Part shown: piece after piece, positions 37,301-48,918 of the stretch
Numbering within the stretch: position 1 is the first letter of the stretch
How the letters are laid out: every line of letters begins with the position of its first letter
Origin: Heracleum sosnowskyi
Taxonomy: Eukaryota > Streptophyta > Magnoliopsida > Apiales > Apiaceae
Reading direction: 5' to 3'
DNA length: 64,000 nt
Assembly: GCA_030848705.1 (NCBI GenBank)
Contig: CM061238.1
Span: 82,546,685-82,610,684, forward strand
Translations under genes and position numbers: made by a program
The notes under the pieces: generated by a model
The model's input: only the letters and a program-made list of their open reading frames with translations
What the model was told of the DNA's origin: nothing
Database searches by the model: none

Positions 37301-37457
37301 CTCCTTGCTCGAGCATATGTGCCTAGTAGCACCAGTGTCAATCCACCATTCTTTCGGGTTGGAGCCGATCAGGTTCACTTCAGAAACCATAGCAGAGAGA
37401 CTGATTTCAGATATATCTTGAGCCACATCATCTACCATGTGGGCCTCGTGCTTCTTC
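34314..37457 (-). pseudogene. pol: Element D pol: protease, integrase, RT, RNase H, one frameshift
   Basis: Protease WWIDTGATRHIC is about 35 codons in. The integrase zinc finger (LWHGRLGHVN, KCEICVEAKL) follows, then the D,D,E core with DLIHSDMCD, IKVIRSDRGGEYVS and SNGIAERKNRTLKEM. The RT has FDTYSPVTRMASIRMIIT, MDVKTAFLNGDLHEKIYIRQ and the LYVDDMLIVGS box, then RNase H with YSDSNW, TMEAEFVALDKA and IHCDSTAAIGIA. The first 748 codons are open; a one-base deletion near 35,192-35,200 shifts the frame, and the last 290 codons are open again. Element C sits just upstream, at the junction with gag. The frame entering pol is offset by one base from gag even after C and one TSD copy are removed. 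Confidence 0.92.
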
Positions 37458-38001
37458 TGTTAGGCCGAATACACAATATATAATCAAGTATGTATGAGAA
37501 TAACAATCAAGAACACAGGTTTGTAAATCAACAAACTGAATTATATTAAATAATTCTCTCTTAGTGATGTTAATGAATCACAAAAAGCTACTAGGTTACA
37601 AGAATAATAATTCTATGTTCGCATCCCTTCTAGGGATAACCTATCTGTGTTTATATAGTACACAGCTACATACAATCCTTATCTAATTGATACTCCTATA
37701 AATTAGCTATACAATTATTATCAATTAAGGATTGCTTCAGTCTTCTGTCCAGTCTCCTTAGCTGTATCAATATATTCTGCTTCTTTCCATCTTCAGAATA
37801 TATTGCTTCTAGAATCTTTATCTTTGCACCGACTGCTAAGTCAACTATCACCCTGTCAGACTTTAACAAACTCTGACCGGCTTCCATATAAACTCTTCAC
37901 CCAGTCAGACTTTATCAAACTCTGACTGGCTTCTATATAAACTCTGATATGTACCTGTTACTTAAACACTGATGAACAAACGTCAGCAATTATATCTAAC
38001 A
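37458..38001 (-). repeat. Element C 3' LTR
   Basis: On the minus strand it starts TGTTAGATATAATTGC and ends CGGCCTAACA. A TATATAA box lies at 37,651-37,657. Near the LTR start are three AAACTCTG copies (37,870-37,945) within a partly duplicated ~50-bp unit. Confidence 0.95.
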
Positions 38002-38002
38002 A

Positions 38003-38020
38003 TCTCCCCCAACTTGTTCA
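38003..38020 (-). other. Element C polypurine tract
   Basis: Minus-strand GAACAAGTTGGGGGAGAT directly abuts the 3' LTR. Confidence 0.9.
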
Positions 38021-38165
38021 TATTAAAATGTACAAGTTAAAAAGATAATTGATGATGTCAAAACATATAACAAATGCAGTGTTTAAAATATGTCAGAGTT
38101 TAACTTTAAAACAGAGTTTAAATTTAACTTAGAACAGAAAACAAAAAAAAACTTACAGTCAGACT

Positions 38166-41100
38166 TTACTTGACTTCTTCAATATCAGGTACTGTCCTGA
38201 GATAATCAATCAGCAGCTTTCTCTCAGCTCGATCTAGTTCAGCAATCATATCCTTCTTCAGCTCCTTCAATTTTGGTTCATCTTCACCAATTTGATAAAT
38301 GGCAGCCCTTAAAGAATAGATGCTGTTCTTGTTCATTTCATTGCCAAGTCTGATATAAAAAGCCTTATCAGACTCTAGATTGAACTCTAGAACTTTCTTA
38401 TTCAGTGCAGTCCTGAATCTAGCACTATTCTTCTTCATTTCCACCAACTTTCCAGTATGATCCCTATACTTTGGAATGTAGACACTTGATACTCCTCCTC
38501 CAAGCATAGCTTTAGATCTCAGCATCTTTTCTCTCAACACTTGAGCAACATCATGAGTATATCTGTTTTTGACTTTTAAAAGATAAAGTACATACTCCAG
38601 TTCTTCCCATGATTTGAGATTAACATCAGATTCTCCAACTGTATAAACTCTTCCATCACTCATGAAGTATAACAAAAATTGCTTCTTCAATACTCTGTGA
38701 AAAATCAACTGAACAGACTCTAACTTATCAAGGTTTTCTTGTGTAACCCCAATACCAGATTCTGCCAGTGAAAAGTTATCTTGAGATCTGTTATTTGTTC
38801 TTCTCTCTCTGTGTGAACCCAGTCCAGATTTATCAAAGGCTTCTTTTCCCAATACTGTTCTGGTTTCTGAGAAATTCACAGCTTCAAGCTTTAAGTCTTC
38901 AAGAATTTTAGGTTTGCTGAATCCTGGAAGTAGTGTAGATTTCTGTACAACTTGAGCAACGTCAGAGGTTGTCATAACTTTGGTAATAACATCAACTTGA
39001 GCAGCGTCAGAGGTTGATTTAGCTAATCTTGTTTCAACTTGAGCAATGTCAGAGGTTGAATAATTCTTCTTTTTCAGGTTAGGCTCTTCAATCATCACGC
39101 CTTTACCTTTATCAGCATTTGAACCAATAGGCCTCCTTGAGTACTGTAAACTCTGATCAGAGTTTACATTCTCTTTGATAACAATTCCTTTTTCTTTTCT
39201 CCTCGGAGCCTTGATAACCTTCTGTTTGTAGATTCCAGCTTCAACATCTTTCCTGTGTTCTTCAGCTAGCAATTTCTCTTCTGCATGGATATCTTCAATA
39301 GTAACATCTTTACCATGTTCTGCTATAAACATCTTAGCAGCTATTTCCTCATCAGTGCTAGGTTTATCAGTGTTTATCAAACTTTTGAGTTTTGAACCAC
39401 TGGCAGAGTTTACATTTCCCTTACCAGAGTTTGATCTTCTATCAGAGTTTGATCTTGGTCTTGGTAGTCTTCTATCATCATTTGATCTTAAGCTCTTTCC
39501 ATCTCCTCCCTTGTTTCCACCATCATTACCATCATCCCTCCGTCTCAGAGTTTGAGTGTCTTTGCATTTGTCACTTGGTACACTCTCCCCCTTTTTGACA
39601 TCATCAGAAAGTAGTACTGATGTCAACAACTCAATTGCATTAGAAATTGATGTCAGTTGGGCAGACATAGCATTCTGGTTGTCCTCAACTTTCAACAATC
39701 TAGAGTTAAAATTCTTTTGCTCTTTACACAAAGAGATGTATAGAGATTTGTCCTTTTGCCGTGTAAGCTCTCTTGTAGCTATATCATTCCTTAATCCTGT
39801 AATCACCTTGTCAGAATCATCAAAACGATTGGTTAATGATTTGATTTGTACAATAGTTGCTTTGAGATGACTGAGAAGTTCTGGATTTTTAATCTCTTTA
39901 GAAGACTTTGTCACAAAATCTGCAGCTCTTTCATTGGAAAAGATAGTATCCTTGCTTGACCAATTAGAGAAGTACATATCTTGATAATACGCAGTAGTAG
40001 CTCTGTTGACTTCTCTTTCTTCTTCAGAGTTTGCTTGAATGTCAGACAACTCTACTTGTATATCAGGATTGGAATGAACAGGACTAGCTTCAGCATTGTC
40101 ATCCTCTGCTTCATTCTCTGCAAGAACATTTTCTGCCATTCTTTCAGGATCATCAGAGTGTGCAGTATGACTAAACTCTGCTTCTCTTTGAACAATCTCA
40201 ACAACAGATTGTTGTAGAGCTTCAAGAACAAGAATATCCTCAGAGTTTGCAACAAACTCTGCTTCAAAAGGAACATTCTCTGTTGCATCCTTGTCAGCAA
40301 CATCAGGATTTGCAGCAACAGATTCTGTAGTTTTAGCAGCTAAAGTCTGATCAACTTCCTCACCTTTCTCAAGTTCAAGAGAAATAATTTCAGTGTGAGA
40401 AGCCATAGATTCTTCAAGTTGAACAGTATCTTGATCAGCTTCCAAACCCTCTGTGAAATGTTCAGAGTTTATAGAGGGGTTTGCTTCAAATTCCATATTA
40501 GCCTCCTGAACAATATTTTCAGGGACTTCATCTGCAATCTCAACATTTGCTCTATCCTCTGTGGGCATAGGAGCATCATTTGCAGCTTCCTCAACTACAT
40601 CATCAGATTTTGATGTAGGAGCTTCATCTTGAAAAACAGTCTCCATAAAAACTCTGTCCTCAGGAACAGCTTCATCATCTGGAATCTCAAGATCATCAAC
40701 AACATTGGAAGAGATATTCCCAGCACCAAACAAATGTGCTGCTACCAATCTTCTTTTTCTCTGATGAAGAGTTTCTTCATCAGTTTCAGTCTCTGCATCA
40801 ACAGCATCAGCAGCATCAGCAGCATCAGACTTTGCCCTATTGGCTCTTCTCTTCTTCATTCTTCTCTTCTGAGGCATATCATCAGCATTTGATGCCCCAG
40901 CCTCAGTGTTTATCCTGACAGACTTAACAGCCCTTACCTTAGATCTCTGTGACCTTTGTGGTTGAGACACAGAAGGTCCAGCTTCAGAGTTTGCTAGCTG
41001 TTGTTGTTGTAAGTTATCCAGGAATTGTTGCACAGACTCAGGTAGCAACAAAACACCAAAATCTCCTTTCTTGTTATCTTTATTGGTTAGATCAGAGAAT

Positions 41101-41793
41101 ATGCGTTTATGTAATTTAAAACAGGGAATCACATCATTCTCATCTATCTCTACGTCAGAAACACATTCAGAGAATATCAATTGACAAAATCTTGCAAAAT
41201 AGACGACACCTCTGTTTTCATTCATTTTCTCACCTATATTATTTAGAACTAGCCTAGCAACATCAAAATTACCTCCATAAAGAAGAGAAAACCCGATTTG
41301 CAGACTATCCGTGGGAATAGCATCCCAGTTCGTGCATTTCTTGCCGAACGCCCTTGTTATGCAGTCGAAAAAGAAACTCCATTCCTTTCGCAAGAGCGGT
41401 CGCTTCAACTGACCAAGCTTTGTCAGTGGCCCAGAGTATCCTATTTCCCTCATCATTCGAACTAACTCAGAATCTCCAACAGAGATTATGAAAGCATTAA
41501 AGTCTTCAAGGCCCAGAGCATCACGAACAGTTGTAGGAGTAACTACAAACTCTTCTCCTTGAAATTCAAAGACCAGACTCTCCTCCATTGTCATAAGTAC
41601 CTGTCTGCCAAAAAGATCTGATTTGAGATGCAGATAGCTTCAATGGTGCTGTGAGAGCAGTTCCAACATCAGAGTTTGACAAGAAATCTTGAATCAAATG
41701 AAACGCCTTCGGTGCGTTCTCATTTGCCAAAGGAGCAGCATAGTTATTAGGAACGAATTCTAACCCAGAAGCAGTAAACATTGTAGTAGCCAT
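38166..41793 (-). pseudogene. Element C third ORF (env-like/additional ORF), one frameshift
   Basis: About 1,208 codons start at 41,793 (MATTMFTASG) and stop at 38,166. A single one-base indel near 41,590-41,610 breaks the N-terminus from the remaining 1,142 open codons. Residues about 60-240 share IGYSG, LLRKEWSFFFDCITRAFG and NWDAIPTDSLQIGF in order with element A's third ORF, a Transposase_32-like plant transposon domain. A basic patch (KRRMKKRRANRAK) could be a nuclear localisation signal. An acidic low-complexity centre follows, then a coiled coil (about 39,640-39,930), Ser/Asn/Arg-rich repeats, three TSD-x-AQV repeats (38,950-39,060) and a charged helical C-terminus. I see no signal peptide or membrane segment, so a fusion-type envelope is not supported. 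The function is unknown. Confidence 0.8.
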
Positions 41794-43178
41794 TAGAAAA
41801 GTTTAGAAGATAACAAACAGAGAATAGATTGTATGCAGTGAAAGTGTTTGAGACAATGTGTGTAAGTAAAAGCTTATGAAAAGTTGAGGTGTGTAAAAGA
41901 GTGAACCGTTTATGTGTAGTATATTTAAATAATAACTGTGAAGATTTAAAACTCAAACGTTTTAATCATTACTACACACAGCAGGCATCTTTGAAAAGTG
42001 TGTGAGTGGGACAGGTGTCAAACGTATATACGCTGACAGCTGTATGTAACAACTTTCAATACACATGCGCAGTAAAAATAGCCATAATTACCGCATGTCA
42101 CATTGTTCAAAATACTTAATCTCTCTCTTCTCTGTTTAATACAAATATGAACCGTTTGTTATCATACTCTTTTGAACTTCAAAACAAATGTCTAATCTCA
42201 AAATTATAAAATGTCTGAAACCAATAAAATTTATTTTAATCATCAGAGATTAAAAGTAAATTACCTCGGCGTATTTCACACAATACATCAGTGTTTACCA
42301 TTTGTCCTTCTTTGTCAATAAACTCTTTTCTCAATCTGTACAGGTGTGAATAATTGTGTGTGCAATAGCAGAGTTTACCGAAATCAATATTTAGATCATC
42401 TCAGAGTGCATAAAATCCACAAACTAAAGCAGTAAAAACTGGTTGCCTAAACTCTCATGTATAAAATAAAATCTGATTCTTATGTCTAAACTCTGTATAC
42501 TGATATCCTTTCATTTGGATATATCTTTTATTTTTCACCCCCTTTATATATATATTTTTTTGTTTTTTTTTTGTTTTTTTTTCCAGTAATCAGTGGTTGG
42601 CACTAGTCACCAAAAATCAAAGATTTTAGCCCTTATTTCATACAATAAGTTCCTGGATCTTCCTAGGCTCAACATGATCTCAAAGGAATTTGTGCTCTTT
42701 TTAGCATCTTTTGATTTGAGGGTGAATTATTTGCAATTAATAATCAGAGTTTAGATTTTTCATCAGTTAATACAATTAATTTATGAGAGAAAATGCAAAC
42801 AGCTAATACAAACTCAGTGTATAGGATCAATAAACTAAGAGATGCTATAAATATAGAGACAGTATCATGCTGTGTTAACTTACTGCACATATTTGAGATC
42901 AGAATCTATATAACTCGTAAGGATTCATAATTACTTACTGAGAATTATGCCTCATACAAATTTCTTCATTGGTCCATATGTTTCAGACAAAATTACAATC
43001 AGAGTATAGCATTAGACTCTTACTATCAGAGTATGACCAACACTTTATGACTAACAGAGTTTAGCATCAGAGTTTACGTTCAGAGTTTATGACACTGGTA
43101 CTTATAACAGTTAATACATGCAAGGAATCATGAGCATAAAAATCAAACATGTATAGTTTTTTAGTCTAACCCGTATCT
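41794..43178 (-). other. Element C spacer between RNase H and third ORF
   Basis: This 1.4-kb stretch has no coding sequence that I can support. It holds CAGAGTTT motifs (for example three within 43,055-43,090) and, on the minus strand, a purine run with AAAGGGGG at about 42,536-42,583. That run resembles an extra polypurine tract, a feature reported for Sireviruses. Confidence 0.6.
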
Positions 43179-46100
43179 CTAGTCAAAACCAGAAATCATT
43201 CCAAGTTCATTTACCAATCTTGTAAAAGTAGCTTCACTCAAAGGTTTGGTGAAGATATCTGCAAGTTATTGGTCTGTAGACACAAAATGAAGTTCAATAT
43301 CTCCTTCTTCCACATGTTCCCTGATAAAATGATACCTTATGCTGATGTGCTTGGTCATGGAGTGCTGTACTGGATTACCTGTCATAGCAATAGCACTTTG
43401 ATTATCACAGTAAATAGGTATTTTAGAGTACCTCAGACCATAATCCAGCAACTGATTCTTCATCCACAAAATCTGTGCACAACAGCTACCAGCAGCTATA
43501 TACTTTGCTTCTGCAGTGGATGTGGAAATTGATTTCTGTTTCTTGCTATACCAAGAAACCAATCTGTCACCTAAGAATTGACAGCTTCCACTTGTACTTT
43601 TTCTGTCTATCTTACAGCCTGCAAAATCTGCATCAGAGTAACCAATTAGCTTAAACTCTGATTCTCTAGGATACCACAAACCCAAGGTTATGGTTCCTTT
43701 GAGATATTTGAAAATCCTTTTTACAGCTGTTAGATGAGGCTCTCTGGGATCTGCTTGAAATCTTGCACAAAGACATGTTGCATACATGATATCAGGTCTA
43801 CTTGCAGTAAGATACAGTAAAGACCCTATCATTCCTCTGTAGTTTGTCATATCTACTGAGGCTCCTGTGTCTTTGTCTAGCTTTGTTGCTGTAGCCATGG
43901 GAGTTGAAGCAGATGAACTATCAAGCATACCAAATTTCTTGAGAAGATTTCTGGTATATTTTGCTTGATTGATAAAAATACCATCATCTGTTTGCTTGAC
44001 CTGTAAGCCTAGAAAATAACTAAGCTCTCCCATCATGCTCATTTGATACCTGGATTGCATAAGCTTTGCAAACTTCTTACAAAGTTTGTCATTAGTAGAT
44101 CCAAAGATAATATCATCTACATAAATTTGAACTAAAAGCAAATCATCACCAGAATTGAAATAAAACAAGGTTTTATCAATTGTACCTCTTGTGAACCCAC
44201 TTTCTAAAAGAAATTGAGCAAGAGTTTCATACCATGCTCTTGGTGCTTGCTTTAGTCCATATAATGCCTTGTCAAGCCTGTAGACATAATCTGGATGTTT
44301 GGGATCTACAAATCCTGGTGGTTGTTCAACAAACACTTCTTCTTCAAGCTTCCCATTGAGAAAAGCACTTTTTACATCCATCTAAAAGACTTTAAACTTC
44401 TTGTGTGCAGCATAGGCCAGAAAAATTCTTATGGCTTCCAATCTTGCAACTGGAGCAAAGGTTTCATCATAGTCAATCCCTTCCTGTTGTGAATAACCTT
44501 TAGCCACAAGTCTAGCCTTGTTTCTTGTAATCACACCTTCACTGTCAGTCTTGTTTCTGAAAACCCACTTTGTACCTACTATTGATCTATTCTTTGGTCT
44601 AGGTACAAGTGTCCAGACTTCATTTCTTTCAAATTCATTTAACTCTTCTTGCATTGCTGTAATCCAATTAGCATCTTGAAGAGCTTCCTCCACTTTCTTT
44701 GGTTCTGTTTGAGACAAGAAAGCATGATACAGACACTCATTATTTGTTGCACTTCTAGTTCTCACACTAGCATCAGGATCTCCAATTATGAGATCAGGTG
44801 TGTGTGCCTGTGTCCACTTTCTTGCTGTTGGTAAGTGGTTTCTTGCATCATTATTGGATCCTCCCCCTTGATCCATGCTCTCCTGATTCATATGTTGACT
44901 TTCTGCAGTATCTGAGGCTCCCCCTGAATTGGATGGCTCAGAGTTTGAACTGTCAGAGTTTGAATCAGTTTCCTCAACTGACTCACTTGATGTGTCTTGT
45001 TGAGCTTCTTCACGCTCCCCCTCAACTGATTCTCCATTTTGTTCAATTTGAGAATATTCAGTTTCTCCAGTATTTACCAGTAGAGGTTCAGAGTATGCTT
45101 CGTCAGAGTTTGTCAGAACCGCTTCATCAGAGTTTGTCGGTACTGCTTCATCAGAGTTTACACCATCAGAGAATAAACCTTCATTTTCAAAACGCAGTTG
45201 ATCATATCCATCTAAGTCATCAAGTCCAGTTATTTTCTTGTCATCAAACGACACATGTATGGATTCCATGATCACTTTAGTTCTCAGATTGTAGACTCTG
45301 AATGCTTTTGTTGACAATGGATAACCAACAAAGATTCCTTCATCAGCTTTTAACTCGAACTTGGTCAACTGTTCAGGATGAGTCTTCAACACAAAGCATT
45401 TGCATCCAAATATATGAAAATATTTCAAATTTGGCTTCTTATTTTTCACCATCTCATATGGTGTTTTACCATGCTTGTTGATCAATGTTGCATTTTGAGT
45501 AAAACAAGCAGTTTGAACAGCTTCTGCCCAGAAATAAGTTGGTAGTTTTGCTTCTTCAAGCATAGTTCTGGCTGCTTCAATTAAAGTTCTGTTCTTTCTT
45601 TCAACTACACCATTTTGCTGTGGAGTTCCAGGTGCAGAAAACTCTTGTTTCACTCCTCTTTCCTTGCAGAAAGCTTCCATGATTGAGTTTCTGAATTCAG
45701 TTCCATTATCACTCCTTATAATTTTGACTTTGTGCTGTGATCCTTTGTCCAGTAGATTTACATGATCCATCAGAGTTTGAGCAGTTTCATCCTTCTTTGA
45801 TAAGAAATACACCCATGTATATCTAGTATATTCATCAACAATTACTAGAGCATATTTCTTTCTGCCCATAGACATCACATTCACTGGTCCAAAGAGATCA
45901 ACATGTAGAAGATGATAAGGTTCCACTACTGAAGATTCAGATTTGCTCTTGAAAGATGACTTCCTTTGTTTAGCCTTTTGACAAGAATCACATAGGCCAT
46001 CTAGACTGAGTATTGATTTTGGGAGTCCCCTTACAAGATTCTTTCTTATTAGCTCATTGATGTTGTTCAAATTGAGATGAGAGAGCTTTTTATGCCAATT

Positions 46101-46517
46101 CCAACTCTCTTCATTTGACATTCTTGCAGTCAGACACACTGTTTTTCCATCAGAGTTTGTTACCAAACTTGCTTCATAAATGTTGTTGCGCCTGTGTCCA
46201 ACTAGAACAACTTTTCCAGTAGATTTACTGATAACTTCACAGTATTCAGTGTGAAAATCTACATGGTTTCCTCTGTCACAGATTTGACTCACAGATAGCA
46301 GATTATGCTTGAGTCCTGAGACTAGAGCTACATTCGTGATGATGACACTTCCAAGATTAATATTGCCATATCCCAGAGTGTGTCCTATGTTGCCATCTCC
46401 ATATGAAACCTTTGGGCCAGCCTTCTCCTTAAAGTCTGATAGCAGGGCTTTATTTCCAGTCATATGTCCTGAGCATCCACTGTCCAAGATAAGTGTGCTC
46501 TCTTTTATACCCTGCAA
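43179..46517 (-). pseudogene. pol: Element C pol: protease, integrase, RT, RNase H
   Basis: One continuous frame of about 1,112 codons has two nonsense codons, TAG at 44,382-44,384 and TAA at 43,266-43,268, both one C-to-T step from Gln. The order is: protease (LILDSGCSGHMTG), zinc finger (NWHKKLSHLN, LCDSCQKAKQ), integrase core (LLHVDLFGPVN, IIRSDNGTEF, NGVVERKNRTLIEAA), then an acidic linker with three NSDEA repeats. RT follows (KWVFRNKTDSEGV, YDETFAPVARLEAIRIF, LNGKLEEEVFVEQPPGF, ALYGLKQAPRAWYE, IYVDDIIFGS), then RNase H (YSDADFAGC, TAEAKYIAAG, YCDNQSAIAM). In TAEAKY, Lys replaces the Glu normally catalytic in Copia RNase H. The frame opens after a TGA with no nearby ATG; see the gag/pol junction finding. 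Confidence 0.93.
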
Positions 46518-46530
46518 TCACAAACAAACA

Positions 46531-48855
46531 CTAAGTGTTAGTTTTAAGGACCCAGACTTGCTTGGATCCTTTGTCTTTCTTAACAGTGTTAGTTTTTGCA
46601 GCGGAATTACTATCAACAGAGTTTAAACTAACATTGTCAGACTTTACACTTGCAGAGTTTGCTCTAACCCATTTCAGATTGGGTTTTAGCTCATAATAGT
46701 TGTGATAAATAGCATGATAACTCTTGCAAGTATAAATGGAATGCCAAGTGCTCCCACAGTGTGTGCATAAAGTCTGTGGTCTAACCCTAACATAATCATT
46801 CTTTACTCCTGATGTAGAAGGTAAAGAATTGATATTTTTATTCTTTGTGCAGTAATTAGCAAGATGATTAGAACTACCACAATTATAACATGTTTTCCTT
46901 GGAGCAGCAGCATTAGGCAAATGATTATTTCTTTTATTTATGCCTATCTTTCCATTCCTATTCTTCTTGGATCCTTTTGGTTTCATGGCAGATTTTACCT
47001 CTTTGAGCTTATGATTGAACTGTTTTCCTGTCATCAAACCAACATTAACCTGTTTTTCACAAGTTTTTACTGGCTTTCTAACAGCTTCTCTTTCCATAAG
47101 TTTTTCTGTTATAATATTTTCCTGTCTTTCACAGGCTTCATCTGATTCCATATCAGCTTCTCTTATTACAACAGATTTTAACTTATTGGCTTCTGGAACA
47201 AATATCACAGGTTTAAGTTGTGGTTTAACCTTAACCTTGTCTTTAAACCTAAGTTCATCATTTTCACAATAGCCTAAACCTACAGAGTTTGTCTGAAACA
47301 CTTGATGAGTGTCTCTTCCAGAGTCTGTCCAAGTCTTGATTATTTTTCTTTCTTTTTCTAGATCAGATTCTAATTGCTTATATCTTTTGAGCAATTCCTG
47401 TTCTACATAAACAGCATCATCTCTTTCTTTTTGAATCTGCTTCATATTTTCAAGTTCTCCTTCAAGAAACTTGTTTCTATCTTTAAGACTAAGATTCTCA
47501 GCTTTAATTCTCTCATTCTCTAAAGTCTGATCCCTATAGCTAACATGTACGCTTTTCAGATATACTCTTAACTCAGATATATTATCAGTATCATAAGCAT
47601 AAGTAGTTAGGGGTACCTTATTTTCAGATGATTCAGTCTCATCTCTGACAGTTGCCATAAGAGCATAATTTTCTCCATCATCAGAGTCTGAAGTATCTGC
47701 CCAGTCTTTGCCTTTAGAGATGAGTGCTTTCTCAGATTTGCCTTTCTTGCACTCTGGAGCATAGTGACCCATCTCCTTACACCTGTAGCACTGGATTTCA
47801 GATTTATCCTTCTTGCCAGACTTGGTCTCTCTTCCATCAGACTTTCTAAAACTTTTCTTTTCAGAGTTTGAGTCTTTCCTTGAGAATCTATTTCCTTTCT
47901 TGAAGTTCTTGAATCACATCTTCTTGAAGGTCTTCACCATCATTGCAGCCATTTGCATCATCTGTTCTTCATCATCCTCAGAGTCAGAAGCTTCATCAGA
48001 GTTTGAGTCATCATCAGAGTTTGATGACTCGCTTTCAGATTTAATGACTAAAGCCTTTCCCTTGGCTTTCTTTCTTGATGATTCCTTCTTGATGGGCTTC
48101 TCCTCAACTTTGAGAGCAACAAATTTTGTCTTTTTACTCAATCTTCTATTCCTTTGTTCTATCTCCAGTTCATGAGTTTTCAACAACCCATAGATTTCAT
48201 CAAGATCTGTATCAGCAAGCTCATAATTATCTCTTATTGTGGTTGTCTTTAAATCCCACTTTTCAGGTAGAGATAACAGAAACTTGAGATTAGACTCTTC
48301 AAGCTCATATTCTTTATCAACCAGAGACAGATCATTCAATAGTTTGCAAAATCTGTCATAAGTCTCAGTCAAGGTTTCATTAGGTCTTGAATCAAAGTGC
48401 TCATACTCCTGTGTGAGTATTGTCTTTCTGTTCTTCTTAATAGCACCTGTTCCCTGGCATCTGACTTCTAAAGCATCCCATATCTCTTTGGCAGTCTTGC
48501 AGCCAATTACTCTGTTAGACATAACATTATCTAAAGCACTGTGAAGAAGATGTCTAACCTTTGCATCTTTTGCAATTGATGAGATGTCCTCAGGAGTCAT
48601 ATCTTTCTTTTCCTTTGGAACAGTCTTTTGTTCTTGACCATCAACAACAGGGGACAATTTAGTTGGCATATGAGGACCATCATAGATTCTGTCAAGGTAT
48701 TCTGGATCTGTAGCCTCCAGAAACATGGTCATCTTCACCTTCCAAATTGGATACTCTACTGGCCTGAGTATTGGAACCCTGATTGTTTCATATCGACTCA
48801 CAGAATTAGGCTTCACCTGTTCAGCCTTGGGAGCAGTTTGATTTTCTTCAGACAT
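46531..48855 (-). pseudogene. gag: Element C gag, one premature stop
   Basis: About 774 codons run from MSEENQTAPK at 48,855 to TAG at 46,531, broken only by TGA at 47,914-47,916 (CGA to TGA would explain it). The UBN2-type gag core includes VEYPIWKVKMTMFLEATDPE, SNRVIGCKTAKEIWDALEVR and LLSLPEKWDLKTTTIR. Three Cys/His knuckles follow: CYRCKEMGHYAPEC (about 47,787), CYNCGSSNHLANYC (about 46,895) and CTHCGSTWHSIYTC (about 46,775), with a long coiled coil between the first and second. The C-terminus ends WVLKTNT just before pol. Long gag with several knuckles is a Sirevirus trait. Expected role: particle shell and RNA binding. Confidence 0.92.
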
Positions 48856-48903
48856 GATTATTACTGTGTTTGAATCGTAAAACTGTATATATTAAACAGC
48901 CTT

Positions 48904-48916
48904 GGCTCTGATACCA
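48904..48916 (-). other. Element C primer-binding site
   Basis: Minus-strand TGGTATCAGAGCC lies two bases inside the 5' LTR. It is perfect for the initiator methionine tRNA 3' end. Confidence 0.95.
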
Positions 48917-48918
48917 AT

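Noticed and set aside
39355..40918. Several plus-strand ORFs of 60-104 codons opposite element C's third ORF
   Set aside because: They are shadows of the long minus-strand frame and are low-complexity in that direction.
38166..41793. Calling element C's third ORF a true envelope glycoprotein
   Set aside because: I see no signal peptide, hydrophobic fusion segment or membrane anchor; position after RNase H is not enough.
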